From an uncultured Brevundimonas sp. (lineage in GTDB: Bacteria > Pseudomonadota > Alphaproteobacteria > Caulobacterales > Caulobacteraceae), in contig CAMPGL010000026.1 of NCBI GenBank assembly GCA_946885435.1, forward strand, positions 1-17,512: 17,512 bases of DNA, written 5' to 3'. Position 1 is the stretch's first letter. The number at the start of each line of letters is the position of its first letter. Shown here piece by piece: positions 7,262 through 12,938 of this stretch. Under the pieces are notes generated by a model. The model was given only the letters and a program-made list of their open reading frames with translations, had not been told where the DNA came from and did not search any database. Made by a program: the position numbers and the translations under genes.

Positions 7262-7293
7262 GCCAGATAGGGTCCGCGGACCCATCTGGTAAG
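7262..7293 (-). promoter_or_regulatory. Sigma-32-like promoter of hslO
   Basis: Read on the minus strand: CTTA (7293-7290), an 18-nt spacer, then CCTATCTGGC (7271-7262). The alphaproteobacterial heat-shock consensus, as I recall it, is CTTG-N17/18-CYTATNTNNG, so there is one mismatch in each element. The predicted start lies at or within a base or two of the hslO ATG. Heat-shock control fits the gene's role, but the call rests on motif reading only. Confidence 0.45.
7263..7289. promoter_or_regulatory. 27-bp near-perfect palindrome upstream of hslO
   Basis: Arms CCAGAT + GGGTCC and GGACCC + ATCTGG are perfectly complementary except for one unpaired A at 7269. The core 7270-7283 is a perfect 14-bp palindrome. 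It lies 5 nt from the hslO start and fills the spacer of the predicted promoter. It could be a repressor site on DNA or, if transcribed, an 11-bp hairpin with a CGCG loop. Confidence 0.6.
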
Positions 7294-7302
7294 GGGACAG
7301 GC

Positions 7303-7317
7303 CGGAACCCGGTTCCG
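7303..7317. repeat. 15-bp inverted repeat in the hslO/SDR intergenic region
   Basis: CGGAACC-C-GGTTCCG is a perfect inverted repeat. A further GGAACCG at 7344-7350, just before the dehydrogenase start, can also pair with the CGGTTCC at 7310-7316. It may be a second operator serving the divergent dehydrogenase gene. Confidence 0.45.
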
Positions 7318-7358
7318 CGCCCGCCCGTTCGTTCGCTTTCGTTGGAACCGCCAAGCTC

Positions 7359-8645
7359 ATGAGCCGACCCGCCCTCAAGCCGCTCGACCGCCAGACCATC
7401 GTCATCACCGGCGCGACCTCGGGCATCGGCCTGTCGACCGCCCGCCGCGCCGCCGAACGCGGAGCGCGCCTGTTCCTCATCGCGCGCGGCGAGAAGGACC
7501 TGCGTGCGCTCTGCGAAGAGCTTCAGTCGCGCGGGGCCCGGGCCGCCTATGCGGTCTGCGACGTCGCCGACGCCGACGGCCTGCGCGCCGCCGCCGACCG
7601 CTGCGAGCGCCTGTTCGGCGGCTTCGACACCTGGGTGAACAACGCCGGCGTCTCGATCTACGGCCCGATCCGCGACACCAAGCCCGAAGACCACCGCCGC
7701 CTGTTCGAGACCAACTACTGGGGTGTCGTGAACGGGACCCTGCTGGCCGCCGAGCGGCTGCGCGACCGACCCGGCGGCGGCTCGATCATCACCGTCGGCT
7801 CGGTGCTGGGCGACGCTCCGATCCCCATCCAGGGCGTCTATTCGGCCTCCAAGCACGCCGTCCGCGGCTTCATCAACGCCTTCCGCATGGAGCTGATCCG
7901 CGAGGGCGCGCCGATTTCCATGACCCTGGTCAAGCCGGCCGCCATCGACACCCCCTACAAGGACCATGCCCTCAATCTGACCGGCTCGCCGATGCGCAAT
8001 CCCGGGCCGGTCTACGCCGCCCACGTCGTGGCCGACGTCATCCTGCACTGCGCCCAGAAGCCGGTGCGCGAGATCACAGTCGGCGGCGGCGGCCGTGCGA
8101 TGGCGGCCTTCCATCATCTTCTGCCCGGCGTGGCGGAACCGATTTTCGCCCTGCTCGCTCCTCTCATGCACCTTGACCGCAGCGCGCGCGCGCGGCCGGT
8201 CGAGGACGCCCTGTGGGACCCGACAGAGGACGGATTGATGGAAGAGACCGCCTACCCCTTCGTGCGCCGCTCGAGCCTCCTGGCCCAGGCGCGGATGCAT
8301 CCGCGCATGACCGCGGGCGGCCTGTTCGGCGTCTTCCTGATCGCCGCCGGCGTCGTCGCCGCCCAGCGGCTGATCGGCCGCGAGGCCCAGCCGGCCACCG
8401 GAATCCGCGCCTGGCGAGAGCGCGCCGAGGGTTGGGCGGAAGGGCTCGGCGACCGGGTGCGCGACCTCGATCTGGGCGGCCGGGTGCGGGACCTGCATCT
8501 GGCGGATCGCGCCCGTCCGGCGCTCGACCGAGCCGGCCGCTACGCCAAGGACCACGCCGCCGAGGGCGTCGGCGCCCTGGCCGCCGTCGCGGCGGTGGTG
8601 GGCGCGGTCGCCCTGGCCCTGCACGAGCGCGACCGCTTCCGCTGA
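7359..8645 (+). CDS. Short-chain dehydrogenase/reductase with long C-terminal membrane extension
   Basis: The 428-residue product begins with a classical SDR domain. The cofactor motif is TGATSGIG (17-24), NNAG is at 94-97, and the catalytic tetrad is Asn119, Ser148, Tyr161, Lys165 (YSASK). The Arg after the second strand (LIARGEKDL) would favour NADPH. The SDR core ends near residue 255. About 170 extra residues follow, with a hydrophobic segment near 321-341 (GGLFGVFLIAAGVVAAQRLI), a degenerate 9-residue tandem repeat at 364-390, and a second hydrophobic segment near the C-terminus (GVGALAAVAAVVGAVALAL). The protein is therefore probably membrane-anchored. Substrate is unknown. GGAA precedes the ATG by 11 nt. 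Confidence 0.88.
   Translation: MSRPALKPLDRQTIVITGATSGIGLSTARRAAERGARLFLIARGEKDLRALCEELQSRGARAAYAVCDVADADGLRAAADRCERLFGGFDTWVNNAGVSIYGPIRDTKPEDHRRLFETNYWGVVNGTLLAAERLRDRPGGGSIITVGSVLGDAPIPIQGVYSASKHAVRGFINAFRMELIREGAPISMTLVKPAAIDTPYKDHALNLTGSPMRNPGPVYAAHVVADVILHCAQKPVREITVGGGGRAMAAFHHLLPGVAEPIFALLAPLMHLDRSARARPVEDALWDPTEDGLMEETAYPFVRRSSLLAQARMHPRMTAGGLFGVFLIAAGVVAAQRLIGREAQPATGIRAWRERAEGWAEGLGDRVRDLDLGGRVRDLHLADRARPALDRAGRYAKDHAAEGVGALAAVAAVVGAVALALHERDRFR
8448..8528 (+). repeat. 27-bp tandem repeat inside the dehydrogenase gene
   Basis: Units 8448-8474 and 8475-8501 differ at 4 of 27 positions and encode GDRVRDLDL and GGRVRDLHL. A third, degenerate unit (8502-8528) encodes ADRARPALD. It is in frame with codon-level periodicity and lies between the two hydrophobic segments of the C-terminal extension. 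Confidence 0.7.
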
Positions 8646-8688
8646 CCGATTTATCCCCGCCGGCCGCCTGACTGTGCCATAAGGAGCC

Positions 8689-8898
8689 ATGCGCACAGAT
8701 AGGAACCGGACGGTGCTCACCGTGACGAAGCACCTCGACCGCTGGGCCGTCGAGATGGACGGCGAGTACATGGATCTGTCTTCGGACAAGGAAGCCGCCT
8801 GCGCCGCCGCCAACCGGCGCGCCCGGGCGATGATGGACGGCGGCGAAGCCTGCCAGGTGCTCGTTTCGGGCGAGAGCTTCCGCTTCGGCCTTCGATGA
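8689..8898 (+). CDS. Small conserved-type protein, DUF2188-like
   Basis: The 69-residue soluble protein has a perfect AAGGAG ribosome-binding site (8681-8686) before the ATG. The pattern of a central RWAVEMDGE strand, an alanine-rich helix KEAACAAANRRARAM and a C-terminal strand CQVLVSGESFRFG resembles DUF2188 proteins (a short beta-alpha-beta domain of unknown function). That family assignment is from memory and tentative. Its stop overlaps the next ATG (ATGA), so the two small genes are translationally coupled. Confidence 0.72.
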   Translation: MRTDRNRTVLTVTKHLDRWAVEMDGEYMDLSSDKEAACAAANRRARAMMDGGEACQVLVSGESFRFGLR

Positions 8899-9149
8899 AA
8901 AAGCCACCGCCGCAGGTTCCGGCCCCCGAGCGGCTCCGCGGCGAGATCCAGCAGGCCCTGGCCGACGGGCTCTCGCCTGACGCCCTGACCCTGCGGCTCA
9001 CCCTCGGCGACGTGTCCCGGATCAAGCGCGACCCGTCAGTGGATGTCGCCGACGTCAGCTTCCGCGACGGCGAGATGCGATACCTCGGCGTCAGGGTGGT
9101 CCAGGGCGGCGTGGCCCGCAGCGAACTTGACCGCGGCGGCGCCGACTAG
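8895..9149 (+). CDS. Hypothetical small protein coupled to the preceding gene
   Basis: The 84-residue product is not recognised. The first 20 residues are proline-rich and basic (KKPPPQVPAPERLRGEIQQA). A helix-rich part (QQALADGLSPDALTLRLTLGDVSRIKRD) and a short strand-forming tail (VADVSFRDGEMRYLGVRVV) follow. No signal peptide, cysteine or membrane segment is seen. The ATG overlaps the previous stop by 4 nt, which supports translation. It ends 37 nt before the HAD-SerA fusion and could share its transcript. Confidence 0.68.
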   Translation: MKKPPPQVPAPERLRGEIQQALADGLSPDALTLRLTLGDVSRIKRDPSVDVADVSFRDGEMRYLGVRVVQGGVARSELDRGGAD

Positions 9150-9186
9150 GCTTGCCGTCGGCTGAACGCCGGTCCAGCTTGGCGCC

Positions 9187-11079
9187 ATGCGGCGCCTCCC
9201 CATCCTGCTGCTCGACTTCGATTCCACCCTGGTCGGCTTCGAGACCCTCGAGGCCCTGGCCGAGGTCGCGCTCGACGGCCGCCCCGACGCGGATGCGCGC
9301 CGGGCCGAGATCGCGCGCCTGACGGACGAGGCCATGGAGGGCCGGCTCGATTTCAACGAGGCCCTGACACGCCGACTGGCCCTCGTCGAGGCCGACCGCG
9401 GCCATGTCGAGGCGGTGGCAGACCGCGCCGTCGCGGCCCTGACCCCGTCCGTCCGGCGCAACCTCGAGGCTCTGCGCCGCCACGCGGACCGCATCCACAT
9501 CCTGTCGGCCGGCTTTCGCGAGATCATCGCCCCGGTGGCCGAGGCCATGGGGCTCGACCCCGCCCACGTCCACTGCAACGACCTGGCTTATGACGGGGCG
9601 GGCCGGGTCGTCGGGGCCGACGGCTCCAACCCGCTGGCCTGGGAGGACGGCAAGATCGAGGCGGTGCGCGCCCTGGCGCTCGACGGCCCCGTCGTCATGG
9701 TCGGCGACGGCTGGGGCGACTGGCGGGTGCGCGAGGCGGGCCTGGCCGACCGCTTCTGGGCCTACACTGAGGTGGTCACGCGCGACCGCGTGGTCGAGCG
9801 CGCCGACGCGACAGCTTCGACGCTGGACGAGATCCTGCACGCCGAGGGGTTCGCCGCCCGCTTCTCCTATCCGCGCGGGCGGATGAAGGTGCTGCTGCTG
9901 GAGAACGTCCACCCCCGCGCCGTCGAGCGCTTCAGGGCCGAGGGCTACGCCGTCGAGACCCTCAAGGGCGCGCTCACCGAAGAGCGGCTGATCGAGCGTA
10001 TCCAGGGCGTGCACGTGCTGGGCGTCCGCTCCAAGAGCGAGGTGACCGCGCGCGTCCTGGCCGCCGCGGACCGGCTGCTGGCCGTCGGCGCCTTCTGCAT
10101 CGGCACCAACCAGATCGACCTGGCCGCCGCCGCCGAGAAGGGCGTGGCCGTCTTCAACGCCCCCTATTCCAACACCCGCTCGGTGGTGGAGCTGGTCATC
10201 GGCCTGACCGTGGCCCTGACGCGGCGCGTCGCCGACAAGTCCTCAGCGCTCCACGCCGGCCGCTGGGAGAAGACCGCCGACGGGGCGCACGAGCTGCGCG
10301 GCCAGACACTGGGCGTCGTCGGCTACGGCGCCATCGGCTCGCAGCTCTCGGTCCTGGCCGAGGCCATGGGTATGAAGGTCGTCTTCCACGACCTCGACGA
10401 GAAGCTGGCGCTCGGCAACGCGCGCCGCGTCCGCAGCCTGGACGAGGTCCTGGCCGAGGCCGACGTCCTGACCGTCCACGTCGACGGACGGCGCGAGAAC
10501 GCGAACCTGATCGGCCCGGCTCAGTTCGCCCGCATGAAGCCCGGCGCCCTGTTCATCAACCTGTCGCGCGGCCACGTCGTGGACATCGAGGCCCTGGCCG
10601 ACGCCGTGCGCTCGGGCCGCCTAGGCGGGGCGGCGGTGGACGTCTTCCCGGAGGAGCCGGCCTCGAACACCGACGGCTTCGTCACGCCGCTTCAGGGCCT
10701 GCCCAACATCATCCTGACCCCGCACATCGGCGGCTCGACCGAGGAGGCGCAGGAAGCCATCGCCGACTTCGCCTCGGAGCGGCTGCTCGGCTTCCTCAAC
10801 CGCGGCGACACGACCTTCAGCGTCAACTTGCCCAACGTCCGCCTGTCCGAAGTCACCGGCGCCCACCGCCTGCTGCACATCCACAGGAACCAGCCCGGCG
10901 TCCTCGCCGCCATCAACCGGGCGCTTGCGGAGGGCGGCCTCAACATCCTCGCCCAGCACCTCAAGACCGACGAGCGCACCGGCTACGTCATCGTGGACGT
11001 GGAGGGGGACTATGATCCGGCGGCGCTGGAGGGCCTGAAGGCGGTCGACGGCGCGCTGCGGTTCAGGGTGCTGTACTGA
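9187..11079 (+). CDS. HAD phosphatase (SerB-like) fused to D-3-phosphoglycerate dehydrogenase (SerA)
   Basis: This 630-residue protein would carry out the first and last steps of serine synthesis. Residues 1-230 form a HAD-IB domain with DFDST (Asp10, Asp12), Ser107 in ILSAGF, Lys156 and GDGWGD (Asp174, Asp178). MEGRLDFNEALTRR resembles the phosphoserine-phosphatase cap. Residues 233-630 are a short E. coli-type SerA: the NAD motif VVGYGAIGSQ, LSRG (Arg), FPEEP (Glu), TPHIGGST (His), then an ACT domain. His566, Asn568 and Asn586 match the E. coli serine-binding residues, so feedback inhibition by serine is likely. There is no stop or frameshift at the junction. SerA could also start at the internal ATG 9883, but no good ribosome-binding site is seen. 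SerC is not nearby. The start at 9187 has only a weak Shine-Dalgarno site. Confidence 0.92.
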   Translation: MRRLPILLLDFDSTLVGFETLEALAEVALDGRPDADARRAEIARLTDEAMEGRLDFNEALTRRLALVEADRGHVEAVADRAVAALTPSVRRNLEALRRHADRIHILSAGFREIIAPVAEAMGLDPAHVHCNDLAYDGAGRVVGADGSNPLAWEDGKIEAVRALALDGPVVMVGDGWGDWRVREAGLADRFWAYTEVVTRDRVVERADATASTLDEILHAEGFAARFSYPRGRMKVLLLENVHPRAVERFRAEGYAVETLKGALTEERLIERIQGVHVLGVRSKSEVTARVLAAADRLLAVGAFCIGTNQIDLAAAAEKGVAVFNAPYSNTRSVVELVIGLTVALTRRVADKSSALHAGRWEKTADGAHELRGQTLGVVGYGAIGSQLSVLAEAMGMKVVFHDLDEKLALGNARRVRSLDEVLAEADVLTVHVDGRRENANLIGPAQFARMKPGALFINLSRGHVVDIEALADAVRSGRLGGAAVDVFPEEPASNTDGFVTPLQGLPNIILTPHIGGSTEEAQEAIADFASERLLGFLNRGDTTFSVNLPNVRLSEVTGAHRLLHIHRNQPGVLAAINRALAEGGLNILAQHLKTDERTGYVIVDVEGDYDPAALEGLKAVDGALRFRVLY

Positions 11080-11086
11080 GCGCCCA

Positions 11087-11106
11087 GGGGCCCGGGCGAA
11101 GGCCCC
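11087..11106 (+). terminator. GC hairpin after the HAD-SerA gene
   Basis: GGGGCC and GGCCCC (6-bp perfect stem, 8-nt loop) start 8 nt after the stop. No T-run follows, so it is a weak terminator candidate or a 3'-end stabiliser. Confidence 0.4.
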
Positions 11107-11191
11107 GAGCCGCATCGGCCAGGGCGCGCAACGGAGGTGGCGGCCCGTTTTCAGGGCTTCGAAGGTAATCCCCCGGTCACCCCGGTTTCAT

Positions 11192-11199
11192 GCTAGAAC
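11192..11199 (+). promoter_or_regulatory. Promoter -10 element upstream of the two-helix membrane protein
   Basis: GCTAGAAC (11192-11199) is an exact match to the Caulobacter -10 consensus GCTANAWC. The corresponding -35 is poor (GGTCACC, about 10 nt upstream). The predicted transcript start near 11205 lies downstream of the earlier in-frame ATG at 11190, which argues for the later start at 11286. Confidence 0.45.
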
Positions 11200-11285
11200 C
11201 ACCTACGGCCACTTGGCGCTGCGGTGCGTTCTTGGTCCAGCGCGCGGCGCTGAAAGAGGCGGCTGGCCGCCAGGACACTCGGCAC

Positions 11286-11483
11286 ATGATCTGGCTTTGG
11301 ACAGGGTTGGCCGTGGCCGTGGTCATCCCCTGGCTGACCGTCAGGCGTGCGCTCAACACCACCTATCACATCCAGGGGTTCCGCGAGGGGACCAAGGTCT
11401 GGCTGGGCGCCGTCGTCATTGCAACGCCCGTTACGGTCGGACTTTCCTGGCTGCTGTCGCGGCTGGTCTGGCAGTTGACCTAG
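11286..11483 (+). CDS. Small two-helix membrane protein
   Basis: The 65-residue product has two membrane segments, about 2-19 (IWLWTGLAVAVVIPWLTV) and 40-61 (LGAVVIATPVTVGLSWLLSRLV). A charged loop joins them (RRALNTTYHIQGFREGTKV). Function is unknown. The ATG at 11286 was chosen because the first helix starts directly after it and because the -10 at 11192 would place an ATG at 11190 upstream of the transcript. AGGA lies about 11 nt upstream, which is weak. A start at 11190 would add 32 non-hydrophobic residues. Confidence 0.6.
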   Translation: MIWLWTGLAVAVVIPWLTVRRALNTTYHIQGFREGTKVWLGAVVIATPVTVGLSWLLSRLVWQLT

Positions 11484-11544
11484 TCGGCGCGGCTTCCGGA
11501 ACGCGCCCGACGAACCGAGCCATGGCGCCAGGAGGGCCCAGCCG

Positions 11545-11787
11545 ATGGAATCCATGCACGATATTCGTCAGCGATGGAGATACCTCCGACAGCTCCTGCT
11601 GGATCAGTTGGATCGGTTCGAAAGCGGAGCGATGAGCCTGCACGTCGCCGGTCAGGACACCAGTCCCCACGCTATCGACATCATCAAGAAGAACATCCTC
11701 GAGTTCGATCGCCTGATCTCCGACAGCAAACACCGCGAGGCTCGAATAGACGCGCTTGACGATGACCCGGACAGTCGGGGCCCGTGA
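11545..11787 (+). CDS. Hypothetical small helical protein
   Basis: The 80-residue product has a strong AGGAGG site (11530-11535) about 9 nt before the ATG. It is predicted to be two amphipathic helices (about 6-32, RQRWRYLRQLLLDQLDRFES, and 42-60, HAIDIIKKNILEFDRLI) joined by a loop with SLHVAGQDTSP, and an acidic tail. This layout is reminiscent of short alphaproteobacterial proteins of unknown function that I cannot name. The stop overlaps the GTG of the next gene. Confidence 0.7.
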   Translation: MESMHDIRQRWRYLRQLLLDQLDRFESGAMSLHVAGQDTSPHAIDIIKKNILEFDRLISDSKHREARIDALDDDPDSRGP

Positions 11788-11981
11788 CCTATCTTGTCCG
11801 ACAAGCGCGAGACGGCCGCACGCTTGAGCGAAGCGTGTCGTCGGCGAAGGACGCCGGCGAGGTCGCAGCGTCCTGGGCGCCGTACGGACAGGTCTGGATC
11901 GTGGCTCCCGGCGGAGAGCTGTTCAGCCATGAGGCGTTTCAAGCGCGTATCGTCGACGCTGTGAAATACCGGAACAGCTAG
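11784..11981 (+). CDS. Hypothetical small protein
   Basis: The 65-residue product starts at a GTG that overlaps the previous stop (GTGA), so it is probably coupled to it. It reads as a compact alpha/beta domain (TYLVRQ strand, AKDAGEVAASW helix, QVWIVAPGGELF strands, AFQARIVDAV helix). No family is recognised. A hairpin begins at its stop codon. Confidence 0.62.
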   Translation: MTYLVRQARDGRTLERSVSSAKDAGEVAASWAPYGQVWIVAPGGELFSHEAFQARIVDAVKYRNS

Positions 11982-12010
11982 TCCCGCCGCTCGCGCGGGT
12001 CGCGGACTAG
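11978..12010 (+). terminator. Hairpin at the end of the two-gene small operon
   Basis: CTAGTCC (11978-11984) pairs with GGACTAG (12004-12010), a perfect 7-bp stem with a GC-rich interior that can form an alternative CCCGC/GCGGG stem. It starts at the TAG stop. No T-run follows, so termination is uncertain. It separates the small operon from the cold-shock gene. Confidence 0.45.
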
Positions 12011-12240
12011 ATGGCCATGCTCCGCCCATGATTTTCGCGCCTCCCGTCCAGCTTTTAGAAAAATAAACTTCCGCTAATGCCTAGTATCTTAAGGCATCAA
12101 CCCATATATTTGTTCTGTCGAACTCTGCTGCGTCACGCCCCTGTCCGATCTGCTTACGCACTGAGGTCATTCGCCACACATTTCAGATCTCGACGGAAAC
12201 GAGGGCTCCATCCTCGAACACCTTCTAAGGAGACTGAATA
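12011..12240 (+). promoter_or_regulatory. AT-rich promoter region and long leader of the cold-shock gene
   Basis: No gene is seen here. The part around 12050-12115 is clearly AT-richer than its surroundings. It contains an inverted repeat (ATGCCT 12077-12082, AGGCAT 12092-12097) and a good -10 candidate TATATT (12105-12110), without a convincing -35. Transcription from that -10 would give a leader of about 120 nt with a GTTC-N4-GAAC repeat at 12112-12123 and a small CGAGG/CCTCG hairpin (12200-12216). It ends in AAGGAG at 12227-12232. Long structured leaders are typical of cold-induced csp genes. Confidence 0.5.
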
Positions 12241-12459
12241 ATGGCTACCGGCACCGTCAAATGGTTCAATGGCGTCAAGGGCTACGGCTTCATCGAGCCG
12301 CAAGCTGGCGGACGTGACGTTTTCGTCCACGCCTCCGCCGTCGAACAGGCGGGCCTGGGCGCCATCCACGAAGGCCAGACACTCTCGTATGAAGTGGAGC
12401 GCGACGCTCGCTCCGGCAAGGAATCCGCCGGCCAGCTCCGCATCCAGGAGACGGCCTGA
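12241..12459 (+). CDS. Cold-shock protein, single CSD (CspA family)
   Basis: The 72-residue OB-fold nucleic-acid-binding protein acts as an RNA chaperone and transcription antiterminator in the CspA family. It has both RNA-binding motifs: KGYGFI (13-18) and VFVH (27-30), with the usual KWFN (7-10) aromatic patch. Length is standard. AAGGAG lies 8 nt before the ATG. It is followed 4 nt later by an IF-1-like gene, which makes a two-gene unit. Caulobacterales also have double-domain Csp proteins; this is the single-domain type. Which paralogue it is (A, B and so on) cannot be told. Confidence 0.95.
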   Translation: MATGTVKWFNGVKGYGFIEPQAGGRDVFVHASAVEQAGLGAIHEGQTLSYEVERDARSGKESAGQLRIQETA

Positions 12460-12463
12460 GGGC

Positions 12464-12658
12464 GTGATCGCCTTTGAAGGCTGGGTGGTCGAACTGCTCG
12501 GCGGAGGCGGACGAAAAGTCCGCCTCTCCAATGATCACATCGTCACGGCGAGATCGGCGCGCACAGGACCGTCGAGCCGGTCCGCCAGTCTTGGCGAACG
12601 GGTTCAGGTCCAGATGCTGCCCGGCGACTTCGCCGGCTGGCGCCTGGCCCCCGCGTAA
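12464..12658 (+). CDS. Divergent translation initiation factor IF-1-like S1/OB-fold protein
   Basis: The 64-residue product begins at a GTG 4 nt after the cold-shock stop, with AGGAGA 12 nt upstream. It aligns by eye along its length with IF-1: IAFEGWVVELL (IF-1 IEMEGTVVETL), RKVRLSNDHIVTA (FRVELENGHVVTA), GERVQVQMLPGDFAGWRL (GDKVTVELTPYDLSKGRI). Differences are marked. The IF-1 N-terminal MAKED segment is missing, and the basic GKMRKNYIR loop that helps bind the 30S A site is replaced by RTGPSSRSAS. It is probably a paralogue and not the essential infA. A strong hairpin lies inside the gene (12504-12526). It could instead be a general S1-like RNA-binding protein. Confidence 0.72.
   Translation: MIAFEGWVVELLGGGGRKVRLSNDHIVTARSARTGPSSRSASLGERVQVQMLPGDFAGWRLAPA
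12504..12526 (+). repeat. Perfect 9-bp hairpin inside the IF-1-like gene
   Basis: GAGGCGGAC and GTCCGCCTC pair perfectly around a GAAAA loop, 45 nt after the cold-shock stop. It is strong enough to act as a transcript end, a processing boundary or an attenuator. No T-run follows. It encodes the turn GGGGRKVRL of the IF-1-like protein. Confidence 0.65.
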
Positions 12659-12725
12659 TCTCGTGACAACGCCTGCGCATCCCGGAGCGGACAGCGCGGG
12701 CGCCTCCGACCCTGGGGGTCGTTAG
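12659..12725 (+). terminator. Short spacer with a weak hairpin
   Basis: GACCC (12708-12712) and GGGTC (12716-12720) form a 5-bp stem with a TGG loop after the IF-1-like stop. It is too weak, and too poor in T downstream, to be called confidently. Confidence 0.2.
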
Positions 12726-12902
12726 TTGGCCTGCGCCTGGCGTGAACTCTGCGAGGCGCATGCGCGCGATTTCGAAGCCCGAGCGCTTTGCGAACCGGAC
12801 CTCATCCGCCGGTCGACCTGGCTGCAGATGGCCACGGACTGGCGAGAGGCCGGGAAGGTCCCGCCCGCCAACGATCACCTGCCGTCACCGTCCGATTCCT
12901 GA
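12726..12902 (+). CDS. Possible small protein of 58 residues
   Basis: The reading frame starts at a TTG (12726) behind a GGGGGT stretch. The translation looks protein-like: an amphipathic helix ACAWRELCEAHARDFEARAL, then DLIRRSTWLQMATDWREAGK and a polar tail. The R-x-x-WLxMAxxWR pattern recalls short alphaproteobacterial proteins of unknown function (from memory). The start codon is weak, the possible ribosome-binding site lies in a hairpin, and conservation cannot be checked, so it remains a candidate. Confidence 0.35.
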   Translation: MACAWRELCEAHARDFEARALCEPDLIRRSTWLQMATDWREAGKVPPANDHLPSPSDS

Positions 12903-12938
12903 ATACGGCTCTGTCCGTCCCTGCCCTGGAGGCATTCG

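Noticed and set aside
7325..7349. Possible alphaproteobacterial SOS (LexA) box in the GTTCGTTCGCTTTCGTTGG stretch
   Set aside because: GTTC-N7 is not followed by GTTC in either register.
7254..8813. Long minus-strand open frame across the dehydrogenase gene
   Set aside because: It mirrors the codon bias of the real SDR gene, which has all catalytic motifs, and has low-complexity shadow composition.
11190..11285. Earlier ATG for the two-helix membrane protein
   Set aside because: A consensus -10 at 11192 implies that transcription starts after this ATG, and the added residues look unrelated to a membrane protein's start.
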